Source of the DNA: Pantoea agglomerans NBRC 102470
Lineage (GTDB): Bacteria > Pseudomonadota > Gammaproteobacteria > Enterobacterales > Enterobacteriaceae
Length of the DNA stretch: 64,000 nucleotides
Assembly: GCF_001598475.1 (NCBI RefSeq)
Contig: NZ_BCZA01000004.1
Span: forward strand, 372,001 to 436,000
Direction of reading: 5' to 3'
Made by a program: the position numbers and the translations under genes. Under the pieces are notes generated by a model. It saw only the letters and a program-made list of their open reading frames with translations, was not told where the DNA came from and made no database searches. Positions 31,039 through 43,065 of the stretch are shown here, one piece after another; positions within the stretch are counted from its first letter, which is position 1; each line of letters begins with the position of its first letter.

Positions 31039-31065
31039 CCGCCCTTTCTCAGTGAGAAAGGGCGG
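31039..31065 (-). terminator. hairpin between rnr and rlmB
   Basis: Thirteen-base-pair palindrome (CCGCCCTTTCTCA / TGAGAAAGGGCGG) in the 69-bp gap between rnr and rlmB. No T run follows on the minus strand, so it may attenuate, protect rnr mRNA, or mark a processing site rather than terminate fully. Confidence 0.6.
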
Positions 31066-31074
31066 GTGCGCGCA

Positions 31075-33567
31075 TCAGTCAGGCTGCGCCTTTTTTCTGG
31101 CGCGCTTCGCCCGGGTGGCGGCGGCGATTTTACGGGTTTTTTCCGAGACGTTTTTACTTTTATTCTCGGTATTTGCAGCGGCGGGCTTGCCCTTGTCGCC
31201 CCGGAAAGCGGCGTCCGGCTCGAAGTTGGACTTCTTGCTCGCATCACGACGGCGTTTCGCTGGCGCTTTGTCGTCACGCTTCGCCCGGTCACGTGCGGTT
31301 TTGCCTTCACCACGTACCTGACGCTGGCTGGAGATCAGGGCAAAGTCGATTTTACGCTCATCCATATGGACGGCTTCAACACGCACTTCAACCGTGTCAC
31401 CCAGACGATAGGTGCGACCGCCCGATTCACCGATCAGACGCTGACCTACCGGGTCAAAACGGTAGTAATCGTTGTCGAGCGTCGAAACGTGGACCAGACC
31501 ATCAATGAACAGATCGCTTAAGCGTACAAAGAAGCCAAATCCGGTCACGCTGGAAATGACGCCGTTGAAGACGTTGCCAACCTGATCCTGCATGAAGTCA
31601 CACTTGAGCCAGTCCGCGACGTCACGGGTCGCTTCATCGGCGCGGCGTTCGGTCAGGGAACAGTGCAGGCCCAGTTGCAGCATCTGCGGCATCTCGTAGT
31701 GATAGCCGCCGGTTGCTGTCGTCATATCTTTGGCGACGCTGCGATCTCTCGGCATCAGGTATTTAATGGCGCGCTGTACCAGGCCTTTACCTTCATCCTG
31801 CTCTTTTGCCAGCAGATATTTGATGGCGCGATGCAGCGTCAGATCCGGATAACGACGGATTGGCGAGGTAAAGTGCGCATACGACGAGAGCGCCAGACCA
31901 AAGTGACCGCGGTTTTCCGGATCGTAAACGGCCTGCTTCATCGAACGCAGCAGCATGGTTTGCAGCATTTCCGCATCAGGACGATCGGCAACCTGCTTCA
32001 GCAGCGCCGCATAGTCGATTGGCTGCGGTTTATTACCACCAGGCAGGCTCAGTCCCAGCTCGTTGAGCACGGTACGGAAGCTCTTGATGCTTTCGTCGGT
32101 CGGGCGATCGTGATCGCGGAACAGCGCCGGTTCCTGATTTTTCTCAACGAAGCGTGCCGAGGCGATGTTCGCCAGGATCATGCACTCTTCGATCAGCTTA
32201 TGGGCGTCATTACGTGACACGCGCTCAACACGCTCAATACGGCGCTCGGCGTTGAAGATAAACTTCGCCTCTTCCGTTTCAAACGAGATACCGCCGCGCT
32301 CTTCACGAGCGGCTTCCAGCGCATGATAGAGGTTGTTCAGCTCTTCAAGGTCTTTAACCAGCGGCGCATACTGCTGGCGCAGCTCTTTGTCGCCCTGCAG
32401 GATGTTCCAGACTTTGTTGTAGGTCAGACGCGCATGGGAGTTCATCACCGCTTCGTAGTGCTTGAAGCCGGTCAGTTTACCTTTGGTCGAGATGGTCATC
32501 TCGCACACCATACAGAGGCGATCGACCTGCGGGTTAAGCGAACATAAGCCATTCGACAGCACTTCCGGCAGCATCGGCACAACCTGCGACGGGAAGTAGA
32601 CCGAGGTTCCGCGCTGATGCGCTTCGTCATCCAGAGGGGTGCCAGGACGGACGTAATAGCTGACATCCGCGATAGCTACCCACAGACGCCATCCGCCACC
32701 GCGCTTCTTCTCACAGTAAACAGCATCATCAAAGTCACGGGCATCTTCACCATCGATGGTGACCAGCGGCAGCTTACGCAGATCGACGCGGCCTTTTTTG
32801 GCCTCTTCCGGGACTTCTTCTTTCAGTTTGCTGACCTGAGCTTCCACTTCCGGCGGCCAGGTGTGCGGGATTTCATGCGTACGCAGCGCCATATCCACGG
32901 CCAGGCTGGTACCCATATCATCGCCCAGAATCTCGGCGATTTTACCGATCGCTTTGCTGCGACGGTTCGGACGCTGGACCAGCTCAACCACCACCACGGA
33001 ACCCATGCGGGCATTCATCGTCTCTTCAGGCGGGATGAGGATGTCAAAACTCAGGCGACTGTCGTCCGGCACTACGAAGCCAGCACCGGCATCGGTAAAG
33101 TAACGGCCAACGATCTGATTGTTGCGGGGTTCCTGCACCCGGACCACGCGCGCTTCGCGGCGGCCTTTGCGATCGGCACCCAGCGGCTGCGCCAGGATCA
33201 CGTCACCGTGCATACAGAATTTCATCTGTTCTGCGGAAAGGTAGAGGTCATCTTTCTGACCTTCTGCCCGCAGGAAGCCGTAGCCATCGCGGTGGCCAAT
33301 GACTTTACCGCGCAGGAGATCAAGACGTTCTGGCAGGGCATAACACTGACGGCGGGTGAACACCAGCTGACCATCACGCTCCATGGCACGAAGGCGGCGA
33401 CGCAGCGCCTCAAGGTGTTCTTCTTCCTGCAGATTCATCTCTTCAGCCAGCTCTTCGCGGCTGGCCGGTTTTTCACGTTTTTCTAACAGAGCCAGAATAA
33501 ATTCACGGCTCGGAATAGGGTTTTCGTATTTTTCAGCTTCTCTATCCTGAAAAGGATCTTTTGACAT
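31075..33567 (-). CDS. rnr: ribonuclease R
   Basis: 830-residue processive 3'-to-5' exoribonuclease able to degrade structured RNA; acts in RNA quality control and trans-translation. Domains: N-terminal winged helix (about 25-90), two cold-shock domains, the catalytic RNB domain with [16 protein letters not shown] (active-site aspartates), an S1 domain near 640-725 and a long Lys/Arg/Ala-rich C-terminal tail. It is 16 bp downstream of nsrR and co-transcribed with it, as in E. coli. The tail makes it slightly longer than the E. coli protein (813). Confidence 0.98.
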   Translation of the reverse strand: MSKDPFQDREAEKYENPIPSREFILALLEKREKPASREELAEEMNLQEEEHLEALRRRLRAMERDGQLVFTRRQCYALPERLDLLRGKVIGHRDGYGFLRAEGQKDDLYLSAEQMKFCMHGDVILAQPLGADRKGRREARVVRVQEPRNNQIVGRYFTDAGAGFVVPDDSRLSFDILIPPEETMNARMGSVVVVELVQRPNRRSKAIGKIAEILGDDMGTSLAVDMALRTHEIPHTWPPEVEAQVSKLKEEVPEEAKKGRVDLRKLPLVTIDGEDARDFDDAVYCEKKRGGGWRLWVAIADVSYYVRPGTPLDDEAHQRGTSVYFPSQVVPMLPEVLSNGLCSLNPQVDRLCMVCEMTISTKGKLTGFKHYEAVMNSHARLTYNKVWNILQGDKELRQQYAPLVKDLEELNNLYHALEAAREERGGISFETEEAKFIFNAERRIERVERVSRNDAHKLIEECMILANIASARFVEKNQEPALFRDHDRPTDESIKSFRTVLNELGLSLPGGNKPQPIDYAALLKQVADRPDAEMLQTMLLRSMKQAVYDPENRGHFGLALSSYAHFTSPIRRYPDLTLHRAIKYLLAKEQDEGKGLVQRAIKYLMPRDRSVAKDMTTATGGYHYEMPQMLQLGLHCSLTERRADEATRDVADWLKCDFMQDQVGNVFNGVISSVTGFGFFVRLSDLFIDGLVHVSTLDNDYYRFDPVGQRLIGESGGRTYRLGDTVEVRVEAVHMDERKIDFALISSQRQVRGEGKTARDRAKRDDKAPAKRRRDASKKSNFEPDAAFRGDKGKPAAANTENKSKNVSEKTRKIAAATRAKRARKKAQPD

Positions 33568-33583
33568 AGCGGTTCCTCCGATG

Positions 33584-34027
33584 TCATTTAATATTTATTT
33601 CCACCGGCGATCTGGACAAGATGATCTCATAAAGTGGTGTATTTCCTTCGACCAGATCTGCCAACGTATAGCTATCCAGCTCCTGCAAAAATCGCTGCAC
33701 CGCATCATGTAACGCCTGCTTCAGACGACAGGCTGGCGTGATGGAACAGGACGCGCAATCCACTAATTGTAGTGGTTCCATCTTACGTACCACATCGCCA
33801 ATGACAATCTGACGAGCTGGCATACCCAGACGAATGCCCCCGTTTTTACCACGCGTTGCGGCGACATAGCCCGCCCGGCTCAGCTGATTGATAATTTTGA
33901 CCATATGATTACGGGACAAACCATAAGTGTTCGTCACTTCCGTAATATTGGTCTGCTGACCTTCCGGCAACGATGCCAGATAAATCAGTGCCCGTAAGCC
34001 ATAATCAGTAAAACTCGTGAGCTGCAC
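33584..34027 (-). CDS. nsrR: nitric-oxide-sensing repressor NsrR (Rrf2 family), variant cysteine spacing
   Basis: 147-residue Rrf2-family repressor. An N-terminal winged helix ([20 protein letters not shown], about 35-54) binds DNA, and three cysteines hold an Fe-S cluster that reacts with NO, derepressing NO-detoxification genes. The sequence matches E. coli NsrR closely. However, the cysteines are Cys91, Cys94 and Cys100 (Cys-x2-Cys-x5-Cys), while in E. coli they are 91, 96 and 102 (Cys-x4-Cys-x5-Cys); two residues are missing between the first pair. The reading frame is intact across this point. First gene of nsrR-rnr-rlmB. Confidence 0.96.
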   Translation of the reverse strand: MQLTSFTDYGLRALIYLASLPEGQQTNITEVTNTYGLSRNHMVKIINQLSRAGYVAATRGKNGGIRLGMPARQIVIGDVVRKMEPLQLVDCASCSITPACRLKQALHDAVQRFLQELDSYTLADLVEGNTPLYEIILSRSPVEINIK

Positions 34028-34209
34028 AGTAACCTCAGTGAACCTTCAGGCGCGGCATGACCTTATTCGCCCTGTGATTGATGCCAGGATTAAATCGGAT
34101 CGCCATTCGATTAGCTACGATGATAAACCAGAGTCTGTCTGGCCGTGCGCTTTTTTAAGCCAGCAGAAGGTTTGACAAGCGAAGGGAGGTTAAGTGGCAT
34201 CAAAGAATG

Positions 34210-34238
34210 GAAAAACAAGGGCCGGACAGCGTCCGGCC
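34210..34238 (-). terminator. rho-independent terminator of purA
   Basis: Minus-strand stem GGCCGGAC / GTCCGGCC with a three-base loop, followed by CTTGTTTTT, directly after the purA stop. Confidence 0.85.
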
Positions 34239-34245
34239 TGAATGA

Positions 34246-35547
<1,302 letters not shown>

Positions 35548-35609
35548 TCAAAATCACCGATTGCTTAAAAAAGGATTCTACCATCTGATCCCGTGGTTTT
35601 CAGCACTTT

Positions 35610-35625
35610 TAGCATACGATTGCGC
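35610..35625 (-). promoter_or_regulatory. PurR operator candidate upstream of purA
   Basis: Minus strand GCGCAATCGTATGCTA matches the PurR consensus ACGCAAACGTTTGCGT at 11 of 16 positions, including the central CG and both flanking half-sites. purA is a known PurR target in E. coli, so position and match agree. Confidence 0.65.
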
Positions 35626-35710
35626 GCTTTTTTGCCTGAGTTTTGATCACTACAACATGTTGGGGATAATAGCGTTGAAAGGCACAATTTAGCCGGTCTG
35701 AACGTCAGCC

Positions 35711-35911
35711 TCAGAGGTTGCCGTGCAGGCTGAGCATGCAGTAAATCACCATGCCAGCAACGACCAGTCCTCCACCAAAGCGGTGCAGCAGACGATCGGG
35801 CAACCGCGTCATTGTCAGGATCATGCGTCGCCAGGCGCGCGGCATAAACATTGGTCCCAACCCTTCCAGCACTAACACCAGCGCCAGCGCCATCCAGATG
35901 CTTGTTTTCAT
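35711..35911 (-). CDS. yjeT: small inner membrane protein YjeT (DUF2065)
   Basis: 66-residue membrane protein with two transmembrane helices and the DUF2065 core LALVLVLEGLGPM and RFGGGLVVAGMV. Function unknown. The start at 35911 gives MKTSIWMALA, in line with E. coli YjeT (65 residues); a longer frame from 35953 would run through the upstream terminator hairpin and is rejected. It lies between hflC and purA, as in E. coli. Confidence 0.9.
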   Translation of the reverse strand: MKTSIWMALALVLVLEGLGPMFMPRAWRRMILTMTRLPDRLLHRFGGGLVVAGMVIYCMLSLHGNL

Positions 35912-35921
35912 TCTGATACCC

Positions 35922-35951
35922 AAAAAAAAGGGCCGACAACATTGTCGGCCC
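35922..35951 (-). terminator. terminator between hflC and yjeT
   Basis: Nine-base-pair or longer GC stem (GGGCCGACA / TGTCGGCCC) with a run of eight T on the minus strand. It should end the long nnr-to-hflC transcript before yjeT, or reduce read-through into yjeT-purA. Confidence 0.85.
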
Positions 35952-35968
35952 ACAGGTTATATCAGTTC

Positions 35969-36973
35969 TTAGCGTGTCGCGTTAGAGGGCGCCTTCATAT
36001 ATCGGAAGAAGTCGCTATCCGGGCTTAACACCATCACATCCTGATCGCTATTGAAGCTGTTTTCATAGGCACGCAGGCTACGAATAAAGGCATAGAAGTC
36101 AGGATCTTTGCTGAACGAATCGGCAAACAACCGCGCCGTTTCCGCATCACCGTCACCGCGTGTAATCAGTGCTTCGCGCTGGGCTTCAGCCAGAGTACGG
36201 GTGACCTGGTAATCGGCCTGGGCGCGCAGTTTTTCCGCCTCTTCCTGACCCTGTGAACGCTGGCTACGCGCTACCGCTTCACGCTCAGCACGCATACGGT
36301 TAAAGATCGCATCAGACACTTCAGTCGGCAGGTTGATCTGCTTGATACGCACATCCACCACCTGAATACCTAACGCCGCCATACTGTTCGGGTTTGGAGC
36401 CGGTTCGCTGCTGTTGGTTTCACGCTCGACACGGGCCGCTGCACTGGCAATCGCGTCATCAGCCGCAGGGGTTGCGATTTCATCATCGTTGCCTGCAGAG
36501 CCGGTATTCAGCGCGTCACGCACATCGGTGGTCAGACGACCACGAGAGTCCGTTACGATATCTTTCACATCCAGACGACCCATCTCAGAACGCAAGCGGT
36601 CACTGAACTTACGTTTCAGCAGCACTTCCGCCTGAGAGACATCACCGCCACCAGTGGCCAGGTAGTAGCGACTGAAGTCGCTGATACGCCACTTGATGTA
36701 GGAGTCCACGATCAGATCTTTCTTCTCTTTGGTGACGAAGCGATCGGCCTGGTTATCCATGGTCTGGATACGCGCATCCAGCGTTTTAACCGTTTCCAGG
36801 AATGGAATCTTGAAATGCAGACCCGGCTCAAACACCTGCGGCTTGTTTTCGCCATCGCGCAGGACTTTACCGAAGCGCAGAACAATGCCTCGCTGCCCTT
36901 CCTGCACCACAAACAGGGACGCATAGAGCGCCACCAGCACGACAATGATTAAAAATACTATTGGCTTACGCAT
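35969..36973 (-). CDS. hflC: HflC, modulator of FtsH protease (SPFH family)
   Basis: 334-residue SPFH/band-7 protein with an N-terminal membrane anchor (about 4-24) and a large periplasmic domain. With HflK it forms the cage that encloses FtsH and limits its access to membrane substrates. Conserved patterns: VQEGQRGIVLRFGKV, EPGLHFKIPF and SAALGIQVVDVRIK-like segments. It starts 3 bp after hflK. Length matches E. coli (334). Confidence 0.98.
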   Translation of the reverse strand: MRKPIVFLIIVVLVALYASLFVVQEGQRGIVLRFGKVLRDGENKPQVFEPGLHFKIPFLETVKTLDARIQTMDNQADRFVTKEKKDLIVDSYIKWRISDFSRYYLATGGGDVSQAEVLLKRKFSDRLRSEMGRLDVKDIVTDSRGRLTTDVRDALNTGSAGNDDEIATPAADDAIASAAARVERETNSSEPAPNPNSMAALGIQVVDVRIKQINLPTEVSDAIFNRMRAEREAVARSQRSQGQEEAEKLRAQADYQVTRTLAEAQREALITRGDGDAETARLFADSFSKDPDFYAFIRSLRAYENSFNSDQDVMVLSPDSDFFRYMKAPSNATR

Positions 36974-36976
36974 CGA

Positions 36977-38215
36977 TTACTCTCTCCCTTCGCGCTGGCT
37001 GTCGCTGCGCTGAGCATTTGCCCGACGCTGATCCATGATGTTGTCCGGACTGTATGACGACGTTTCATTGCGGCTGGCACTGCTATCGGAGCGCGCAGGC
37101 AGCGAAGAACCATTCGCGCCTTTCTGACCATTCTGGCCCGATGAAGTCTGACCGCCACGCATCAGTTGATCCAGCGGCAGCACCATCAGGTTATTACCCC
37201 GATCGTTAACCAGTACTTTGCGGGTATGGCTCAGCACACGCTCCATGGTCTCGATATAGAGACGCTCTTTGGTGATTTCGGGTGCAGCTTTATACTCAGG
37301 CAGAATCTTGGCGAAACGCGCCACCTCACCCTGCGCTTCCAGAACGGTACGCTCTTTGTAAGCGCGTGCCTCTTCCAGAATACGTTGCGCCTGGCCGTTA
37401 GCACGAGGCTGAACTTCGTTGGCGTAAGCTTCGGCTTCGCGAACATACTGCTCGCGGTTTTCGCGTGCGGCAATTGCGTCATCAAATGCAGACTTCACCT
37501 CTTCCGGCGGACGTGCAGCCTGGAAGTTGACGTCCAGCACCGCGATTCCCATGTTATAAGGGCGAATTGTCTCGTCGATTTCACGCTGGGTATCGCTACG
37601 CACCACGGTACGACCTTCGGTCAGGATGCGGTCCATGGTAGAGCGACCAATCACGCCGCGCAGCGCGCTGTCGGTAGCCTGACGCAGGCTGTCGTCCGCG
37701 CTGGTCACAGCATAAAGATAACGTTCCGGATCGGTCACGCGGTACTGCACGTTCATTTCCACGCGCACCACGTTCTCATCCGAAGTCAGCATGACGCCAG
37801 AAGCAGCCAGTTCACGCACCGATTCAACGTTAACCGCACGCACCTGATCAACGAATGTCGGCTTCCAGTTCAGACCAGGTTCGACCAGGTGACTGAATTT
37901 ACCGAAGCGCGTCACCACGCCACGTTCCGCTTCTTTGATGGTGTAGAAACCGCTTGCAGCCCAGATGACTACAGCAGCAACAGCCACGATACCAACAATT
38001 TTGCCACCGCTGCCGGAGCCGCGCTGACCGTTGTCGTTCTGTTTGCCACCGCCCAGTCCACCAAGCTTCTTGCTCAGCTTACGGAAGATATCATCCAGAT
38101 CAGGAGGCCCGGATTCCCGTCCTCCCTTATTCCCCCCAGAGTTGCCGCCTTGATTATTGCTGCTTCCCCACGGGTCGCGGTCCTGTCCGTTATTTCCGGG
38201 CTGATTCCACGCCAT
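36977..38215 (-). CDS. hflK: HflK, modulator of FtsH protease (SPFH family)
   Basis: 412-residue partner of HflC. A Gly/Asn-rich cytoplasmic N-terminus (about 1-70) leads to a TM helix (72-90) and the SPFH domain (KEAERGVVTRFGKFSHLVEPGLNWK region, outlined only), with an Asn/Ser/Gln-rich C-terminal tail. It lies downstream of hflX, but an ERIC element occupies the gap, so co-transcription passes through that repeat. E. coli HflK has 419 residues. Confidence 0.98.
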   Translation of the reverse strand: MAWNQPGNNGQDRDPWGSSNNQGGNSGGNKGGRESGPPDLDDIFRKLSKKLGGLGGGKQNDNGQRGSGSGGKIVGIVAVAAVVIWAASGFYTIKEAERGVVTRFGKFSHLVEPGLNWKPTFVDQVRAVNVESVRELAASGVMLTSDENVVRVEMNVQYRVTDPERYLYAVTSADDSLRQATDSALRGVIGRSTMDRILTEGRTVVRSDTQREIDETIRPYNMGIAVLDVNFQAARPPEEVKSAFDDAIAARENREQYVREAEAYANEVQPRANGQAQRILEEARAYKERTVLEAQGEVARFAKILPEYKAAPEITKERLYIETMERVLSHTRKVLVNDRGNNLMVLPLDQLMRGGQTSSGQNGQKGANGSSLPARSDSSASRNETSSYSPDNIMDQRRANAQRSDSQREGRE

Positions 38216-38247
38216 GTTTCTACTCCATTTATTGTAATTACGATTTT

Positions 38248-38370
38248 TACCCTTCAGCTTTCGGATTGCAGCGGTGTTGGCTGCCTTCGCTCACCCTGGT
38301 CACTTACCTGCGTAAGCTCCCGGGGATTCACTCAGTTGCCGCCTTGCTGAAATCCGAAATACTCGGGTAA
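38248..38370. repeat. ERIC repeat between hflX and hflK
   Basis: About 123 bp containing the ERIC core CACTTACCTGCGTAAGCTCC with the typical CTTCGCTCACCCTGG and GGGGATTCACTC flanks. The ends are TTACCC and GGGTAA, degenerate versions of TATACCC and GGGTATA. It occupies most of the hflX-hflK gap. Confidence 0.93.
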
Positions 38371-38442
38371 CTCCAGCGTATTCGGGTCTGCAAAGAAAGT
38401 GCGACAATCTTCAATTTTTAAGGTAAATGCGTTTGGGCAATA

Positions 38443-39723
38443 TCAAACAATGTAACTGGTCAGCGACGGTTCCTGCTTACATAAACGCATCCACTCAATA
38501 ATGGGCATACGTATCTGCAATCCTACACTGCCGTCTTCTTCATTCCACTCTTTCTCAATCGCCTGCAGCTGATAGAAACGGCTGCGAAGTCGCCCCGCTT
38601 CCGGTGGCAGACGTAATGCGTGCTGGGCTATTTCACCCGCCAGACGCTCAGACAGCGCCTGCCATAGCAACGGAATGCCTGCGCCTGTCTGGGCGGAAAG
38701 CCAGACGCGGATTGGCAGGTTCTCTTCGTTACGATCGATACGCGGTTCAAATCCGTCGAGCATATCGATTTTATTCATCACCAGTAACGTCGGGATTTCG
38801 TCCGCTTCAATCTCTTCCAGTACGGCATCGACAGCAGCGATATTTTCCGTGACGCGAAGGTCAGCCCCATCAATCACGTGCATTAACAGCGTCGCCTGAC
38901 GTGTCTCCTGCAGCGTGGCTTTAAAAGCGGCAACCAGATCGTGAGGAAGATGGCGAATAAAGCCTACCGTGTCCGCCAGTACCACGTCCCCGACATCAGC
39001 AACATTCAGACGGCGCAGTGTAGGGTCGAGCGTCGCAAACAGCTGGTCTGCGGCAAAGACGTTGGCGGAGGTCATGGCGTTAAAGAGGGTCGACTTGCCG
39101 GCGTTGGTGTAACCCACCAGCGAAACCGTTGGCACATCCGCTTTGGCTCGTGACTGACGTCCCTGCTCACGCTGTTTTTCAACTCGCTCAAGACGAGACA
39201 AAATCTGACTGATACGGCCGCGCAGCAGTCGGCGGTCCGTTTCTAACTGCGTTTCACCCGGGCCACGTAAACCAATCCCGCCTTTCTGGCGTTCAAGGTG
39301 GGTCCAGCCGCGCACCAGACGTGTCGCAAGATGGCGCAGCTGTGCCAGCTCAACCTGCAATTTACCTTCGTGGGTACGTGCGCGTTGGGCAAAGATATCC
39401 AGAATTAAACCGGTGCGATCAATGACCCGGCATTCGCACAGGCGCTCGAGGTTTCTTTCCTGAGCGGGCGTAAGGGCATGATCGAATAATACGACCGATG
39501 CTCCTGTTGTTTTTACCGCATCGGCAATTTCAACGGCCTTTCCTTCACCGACAAAATACTTGGGGTGTGGCGCTTTGCGGCTGCCAGTAACCACTTGCAG
39601 CGCCTCAACGCCAGCAGAAGAGACCAGGGTTTCAAACTCCTGCAAATCTTCTACTTCTTTGTCTTGGGAGAACCAGATGTGTACCAGTACGGCCTGCTCA
39701 CCGGCTTCATAACGGTCAAACAA
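38443..39723 (-). CDS. hflX: ribosome-rescue GTPase HflX
   Basis: 426-residue Obg-like GTPase that binds the 50S subunit and splits stalled or heat-damaged ribosomes. The N-terminal ribosome-binding domain and coiled-coil (about 1-195, with [18 protein letters not shown]) are followed by the G domain with [13 protein letters not shown] (G1), DTVGFI (G3) and NKID (G4). It is downstream of hfq, as in E. coli; length identical. Confidence 0.98.
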   Translation of the reverse strand: MFDRYEAGEQAVLVHIWFSQDKEVEDLQEFETLVSSAGVEALQVVTGSRKAPHPKYFVGEGKAVEIADAVKTTGASVVLFDHALTPAQERNLERLCECRVIDRTGLILDIFAQRARTHEGKLQVELAQLRHLATRLVRGWTHLERQKGGIGLRGPGETQLETDRRLLRGRISQILSRLERVEKQREQGRQSRAKADVPTVSLVGYTNAGKSTLFNAMTSANVFAADQLFATLDPTLRRLNVADVGDVVLADTVGFIRHLPHDLVAAFKATLQETRQATLLMHVIDGADLRVTENIAAVDAVLEEIEADEIPTLLVMNKIDMLDGFEPRIDRNEENLPIRVWLSAQTGAGIPLLWQALSERLAGEIAQHALRLPPEAGRLRSRFYQLQAIEKEWNEEDGSVGLQIRMPIIEWMRLCKQEPSLTSYIV

Positions 39724-39795
39724 GCTATAACCTCGCTAAATAAAAGACCAGGACGGAAAACTTTTGTTCTCCGTTCCTGGCTGTACGGTGACGCG

Positions 39796-40119
<324 letters not shown>

Positions 40120-40210
40120 TTATATGCTTGTTGTTTGTTGCAAGTAGAACCTATGGTTCTGAAAAAACTGCGTAAAAATTTGCGCACGATAACCCATCAA
40201 TTGTACACAA

Positions 40211-41161
40211 TCACCCATGCTTCGCACTAAGAACCTGTAACACTGTATCACGCGCCAGCCGGGGCTCGTCACTGTCAAGCCAGTGAACATTTTCCCAACC
40301 GCGTAACCAGGTCATCTGTCGCTTAGCAAGCTGCCGGGTTGCGCAAATTCCCCGATAAACCATCTCGCTGTAATCGATTTCGCCCGATAAATAAGACCAC
40401 ATCTGACGATAGCCAACACAACGAATGGAAGGCATGTCCGTATGCAAATCACCTCGTGCAAAAAGGGCCCGAGACTCCGCTTCAAATCCTGACGCCAACA
40501 TCTGCTCAAAACGCAACGCGATGCGCTGGTGCAGCAATTCACGGCTCGCGGGGGCGATGGCAAACTGTTGCACGTCGTAGGGTAACGCTTCACCGGATGT
40601 TTTTGTCAGTTCCGTTAAAGTTTTACCCGAAATAAAAAAAACTTCCAGTGCTCGCGAAAGTCTCTGCGGATCATTCGGATGAATACGACTGCCGGCAACC
40701 GGGTCGATTTCACACAGCTGGCGGTGTAAAGCTTCCCAGCCTTTTTCACGCGCCGTTTGCTCTATCCGCTGACGAACGTCGGGATCGGCCGAGGGCAACG
40801 GCGACAATCCTTCAAGTAACGCCTTGAAGTAGAGCATGGTTCCACCAACAAGCAACGGTATTCGTCCGGCTTCAACGATATCCGCCATTTCTGCTAAAGC
40901 ATCCCGCCGGAACTCCGCTGCCGAATAGGCTTCAGCGGGATCGCGAATGTCGAGCAGACGATGGGGTGCCACTGCTAACTCCTCAGCCGACGGTTTCGCC
41001 GTACCAATATCCATCTGACGATAGATTAAGGCAGAGTCTACGCTGATTAGTTCCACTGGTAACCGCTTACGCAATTCAATTGCTAAAGCGGTCTTGCCAG
41101 AAGCCGTGGGTCCCATCAAAAAAATAGCCTTTGGCCGGCCAGCCTGGTTTAATTCACTCAT
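40211..41161 (-). CDS. miaA: tRNA dimethylallyltransferase
   Basis: 316-residue enzyme that adds an isopentenyl group to A37 of tRNAs reading UNN codons. The P-loop [10 protein letters not shown], the [16 protein letters not shown] block (catalytic Asp and substrate contacts), and the tRNA-binding [14 protein letters not shown] segment are present. Its start overlaps the mutL stop by 8 bp, indicating coupling, as in E. coli. Confidence 0.99.
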   Translation of the reverse strand: MSELNQAGRPKAIFLMGPTASGKTALAIELRKRLPVELISVDSALIYRQMDIGTAKPSAEELAVAPHRLLDIRDPAEAYSAAEFRRDALAEMADIVEAGRIPLLVGGTMLYFKALLEGLSPLPSADPDVRQRIEQTAREKGWEALHRQLCEIDPVAGSRIHPNDPQRLSRALEVFFISGKTLTELTKTSGEALPYDVQQFAIAPASRELLHQRIALRFEQMLASGFEAESRALFARGDLHTDMPSIRCVGYRQMWSYLSGEIDYSEMVYRGICATRQLAKRQMTWLRGWENVHWLDSDEPRLARDTVLQVLSAKHG

Positions 41162-43019
41162 GCTTCAACGCGTTGATCGCGCTCTCAATCTCTATGGGCT
41201 GTAATAAGCCTGAAGGCGGCGATTTCAGGAGCTGTGGGCAAAGCCGTTCAAGCTCTGCCAGCAGGTTGATCGCCTGTGAGTGATTCCAGTCGGAGGACTC
41301 TGTATCCTGACGCCGCGCCAGCCACTGGGCCAGTTGCGTCGCAGAGATCTCCTGCTGCCGGGCGAGATAGCCTAACAGCTCAGGAATCAAGATTTGTAAA
41401 TTTTGTGTTCGTAACGGTAAAGGCACCGCGCGTAAGGTCACATGGTCACCTTCGGGCTGAAGATCAATACCCATCTGATTGAGCAGGCTGCTCTTTTCTT
41501 TTGCGGCCTGCCGTTCATCCAGGGCGATTTTGAGCCGCACCGGAATCAGCAGGGGTTGCGGTTTAAGTCCCTCTTCACCCGGTTCAAGCTGCGCCTGTTT
41601 CAGCCAGCGCGCCGCGACCGGCAGCGCCATCAGCATTAACTTCTGATCCTGCTCCAGCAGCGCATAGTGGTTTTGCAACACGGTCAGTACCCGACCAAAA
41701 CTCTGGGCATGCGCGGCCAGCGGCGAGGGTTTTTCGGCCGGACGCGGTGCCGGTTCACGGACTTTTGGCGGCGGCGTGGCGCTGACAGGCGTTTTCAGCA
41801 ACTGCTGATAAACCGCACCTTCACGCTGACGATACACGTTCTCTTTGTTTTGCCAGGCCGGCGCCGCTGCGGGCGGTGTTAGCCGCGTGGAGGCTGAAGA
41901 TTGATTCTCGCTGGCGGGCGCTGAAGGCTGCGCAAAATGATTCCCCCCCGCCGCCTGACGGTTTTCCGGCTGCCAGCGCGGTGCGGCTTCTTCTGCCTGC
42001 AGCGCAGGCAAAATGGGTGACGCTATCGCCTGTAAAGCGCTGACCACGCCCTGATAAATAAAATCATGCACCAGGCGTGACTGATGAAAACGCACTTCAT
42101 GCTTGGCCGGGTGAACGTTGACATCCACCTGATGCGGATCGATCTCCAGATAGAGCACGTAAGCGGGCTGCTGGTCATCCTGGAGCTGGGTCTGGAAAGC
42201 CTGGCGGATAGCGTGATTAATCAGCTTGTCGCGCATCATCCGGCCATTGACGTAGCAATATTGTAACTCGGTGACCTGGCGCGAACCGGCGGGATCGGCG
42301 ACCCAGCCGCGCAGCGAGAGATCATCATGCTGCCAGTCAATTCGCAGCGCATGCTGAATAAACGTGGTGCCGCAGATAGCCGCCAGTCGCCGTTCGCGCT
42401 GGCTCTCTTCGCTGACCGCCCGATACTGACGCATCATTTTGCCGTTGTGGCTCAGTGAAAGCGCGACATCAAAACGCGCCAGTGCAATACGACGGATCAC
42501 TTCGTCGATATGACCGAACTCGGTTTTCTCTGTGCGCATAAATTTGCGGCGTGCCGGGGTGTTATAAAACAGATCCAGCACTTCGAGCGTGGTCCCACAG
42601 GGATGCGCAGCCGGTTTAACCGTTACCGTCATATCACGCCCTTCCGCATAGGCCTGCCAGGCTTCGGTTTGATCGGCGGTACGTGAGGTTAAGGTCAGGC
42701 GGGAGACAGAACTGATACTGGCGAGCGCTTCACCGCGAAAACCCAGGCTCATGATCGCTTCCAGGTCATCCAGTGAGGCGATTTTACTGGTGGCGTGTCG
42801 GGCCAGCGCCATCGACAGCTCGCTTTTCACGATGCCGCAGCCGTTGTCACGAATGCGGATAAGCTTTGCGCCCCCCTTTTCAATATCAACGTCAATGCGC
42901 GTTGCACCAGCATCCAGGCTGTTCTCCACCAGCTCTTTTACAACCGATGCAGGACGTTCAACCACTTCACCCGCCGCAATCTGGTTTGCCAGTTGGGGCG
43001 GTAAAATTTGTATCGGCAT
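41154..43019 (-). CDS. mutL: DNA mismatch repair protein MutL
   Basis: 621-residue GHKL ATPase that links MutS mismatch recognition to MutH and UvrD. The start at 43019 gives [20 protein letters not shown]; a frame opening at 43061 adds 14 unmatched residues. N-terminal ATPase motifs: [14 protein letters not shown] (catalytic Glu), RDNGCGI, ATSKI and GFRGEAL. A long Ala/Pro/Gln linker (about 335-430) leads to the C-terminal dimerisation domain. No endonuclease DQHA(x)2E(x)4E motif is seen, as expected where MutH does the nicking. Confidence 0.98.
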   Translation of the reverse strand: MPIQILPPQLANQIAAGEVVERPASVVKELVENSLDAGATRIDVDIEKGGAKLIRIRDNGCGIVKSELSMALARHATSKIASLDDLEAIMSLGFRGEALASISSVSRLTLTSRTADQTEAWQAYAEGRDMTVTVKPAAHPCGTTLEVLDLFYNTPARRKFMRTEKTEFGHIDEVIRRIALARFDVALSLSHNGKMMRQYRAVSEESQRERRLAAICGTTFIQHALRIDWQHDDLSLRGWVADPAGSRQVTELQYCYVNGRMMRDKLINHAIRQAFQTQLQDDQQPAYVLYLEIDPHQVDVNVHPAKHEVRFHQSRLVHDFIYQGVVSALQAIASPILPALQAEEAAPRWQPENRQAAGGNHFAQPSAPASENQSSASTRLTPPAAAPAWQNKENVYRQREGAVYQQLLKTPVSATPPPKVREPAPRPAEKPSPLAAHAQSFGRVLTVLQNHYALLEQDQKLMLMALPVAARWLKQAQLEPGEEGLKPQPLLIPVRLKIALDERQAAKEKSSLLNQMGIDLQPEGDHVTLRAVPLPLRTQNLQILIPELLGYLARQQEISATQLAQWLARRQDTESSDWNHSQAINLLAELERLCPQLLKSPPSGLLQPIEIESAINALKHE

Positions 43020-43065
43020 GGTTTTCCTTTTAGCTGGTCGCCCGGCGCAGCGGCCGGGCAAACAA

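Noticed and set aside
33584..34027. NsrR gene as a frameshifted pseudogene
   Set aside because: The altered cysteine spacing is an in-frame two-codon difference; the rest of the protein is intact.
35565..35942. 125-codon frame overlapping yjeT in another frame
   Set aside because: Shadow of yjeT and of the purA upstream region; composition is not protein-like.
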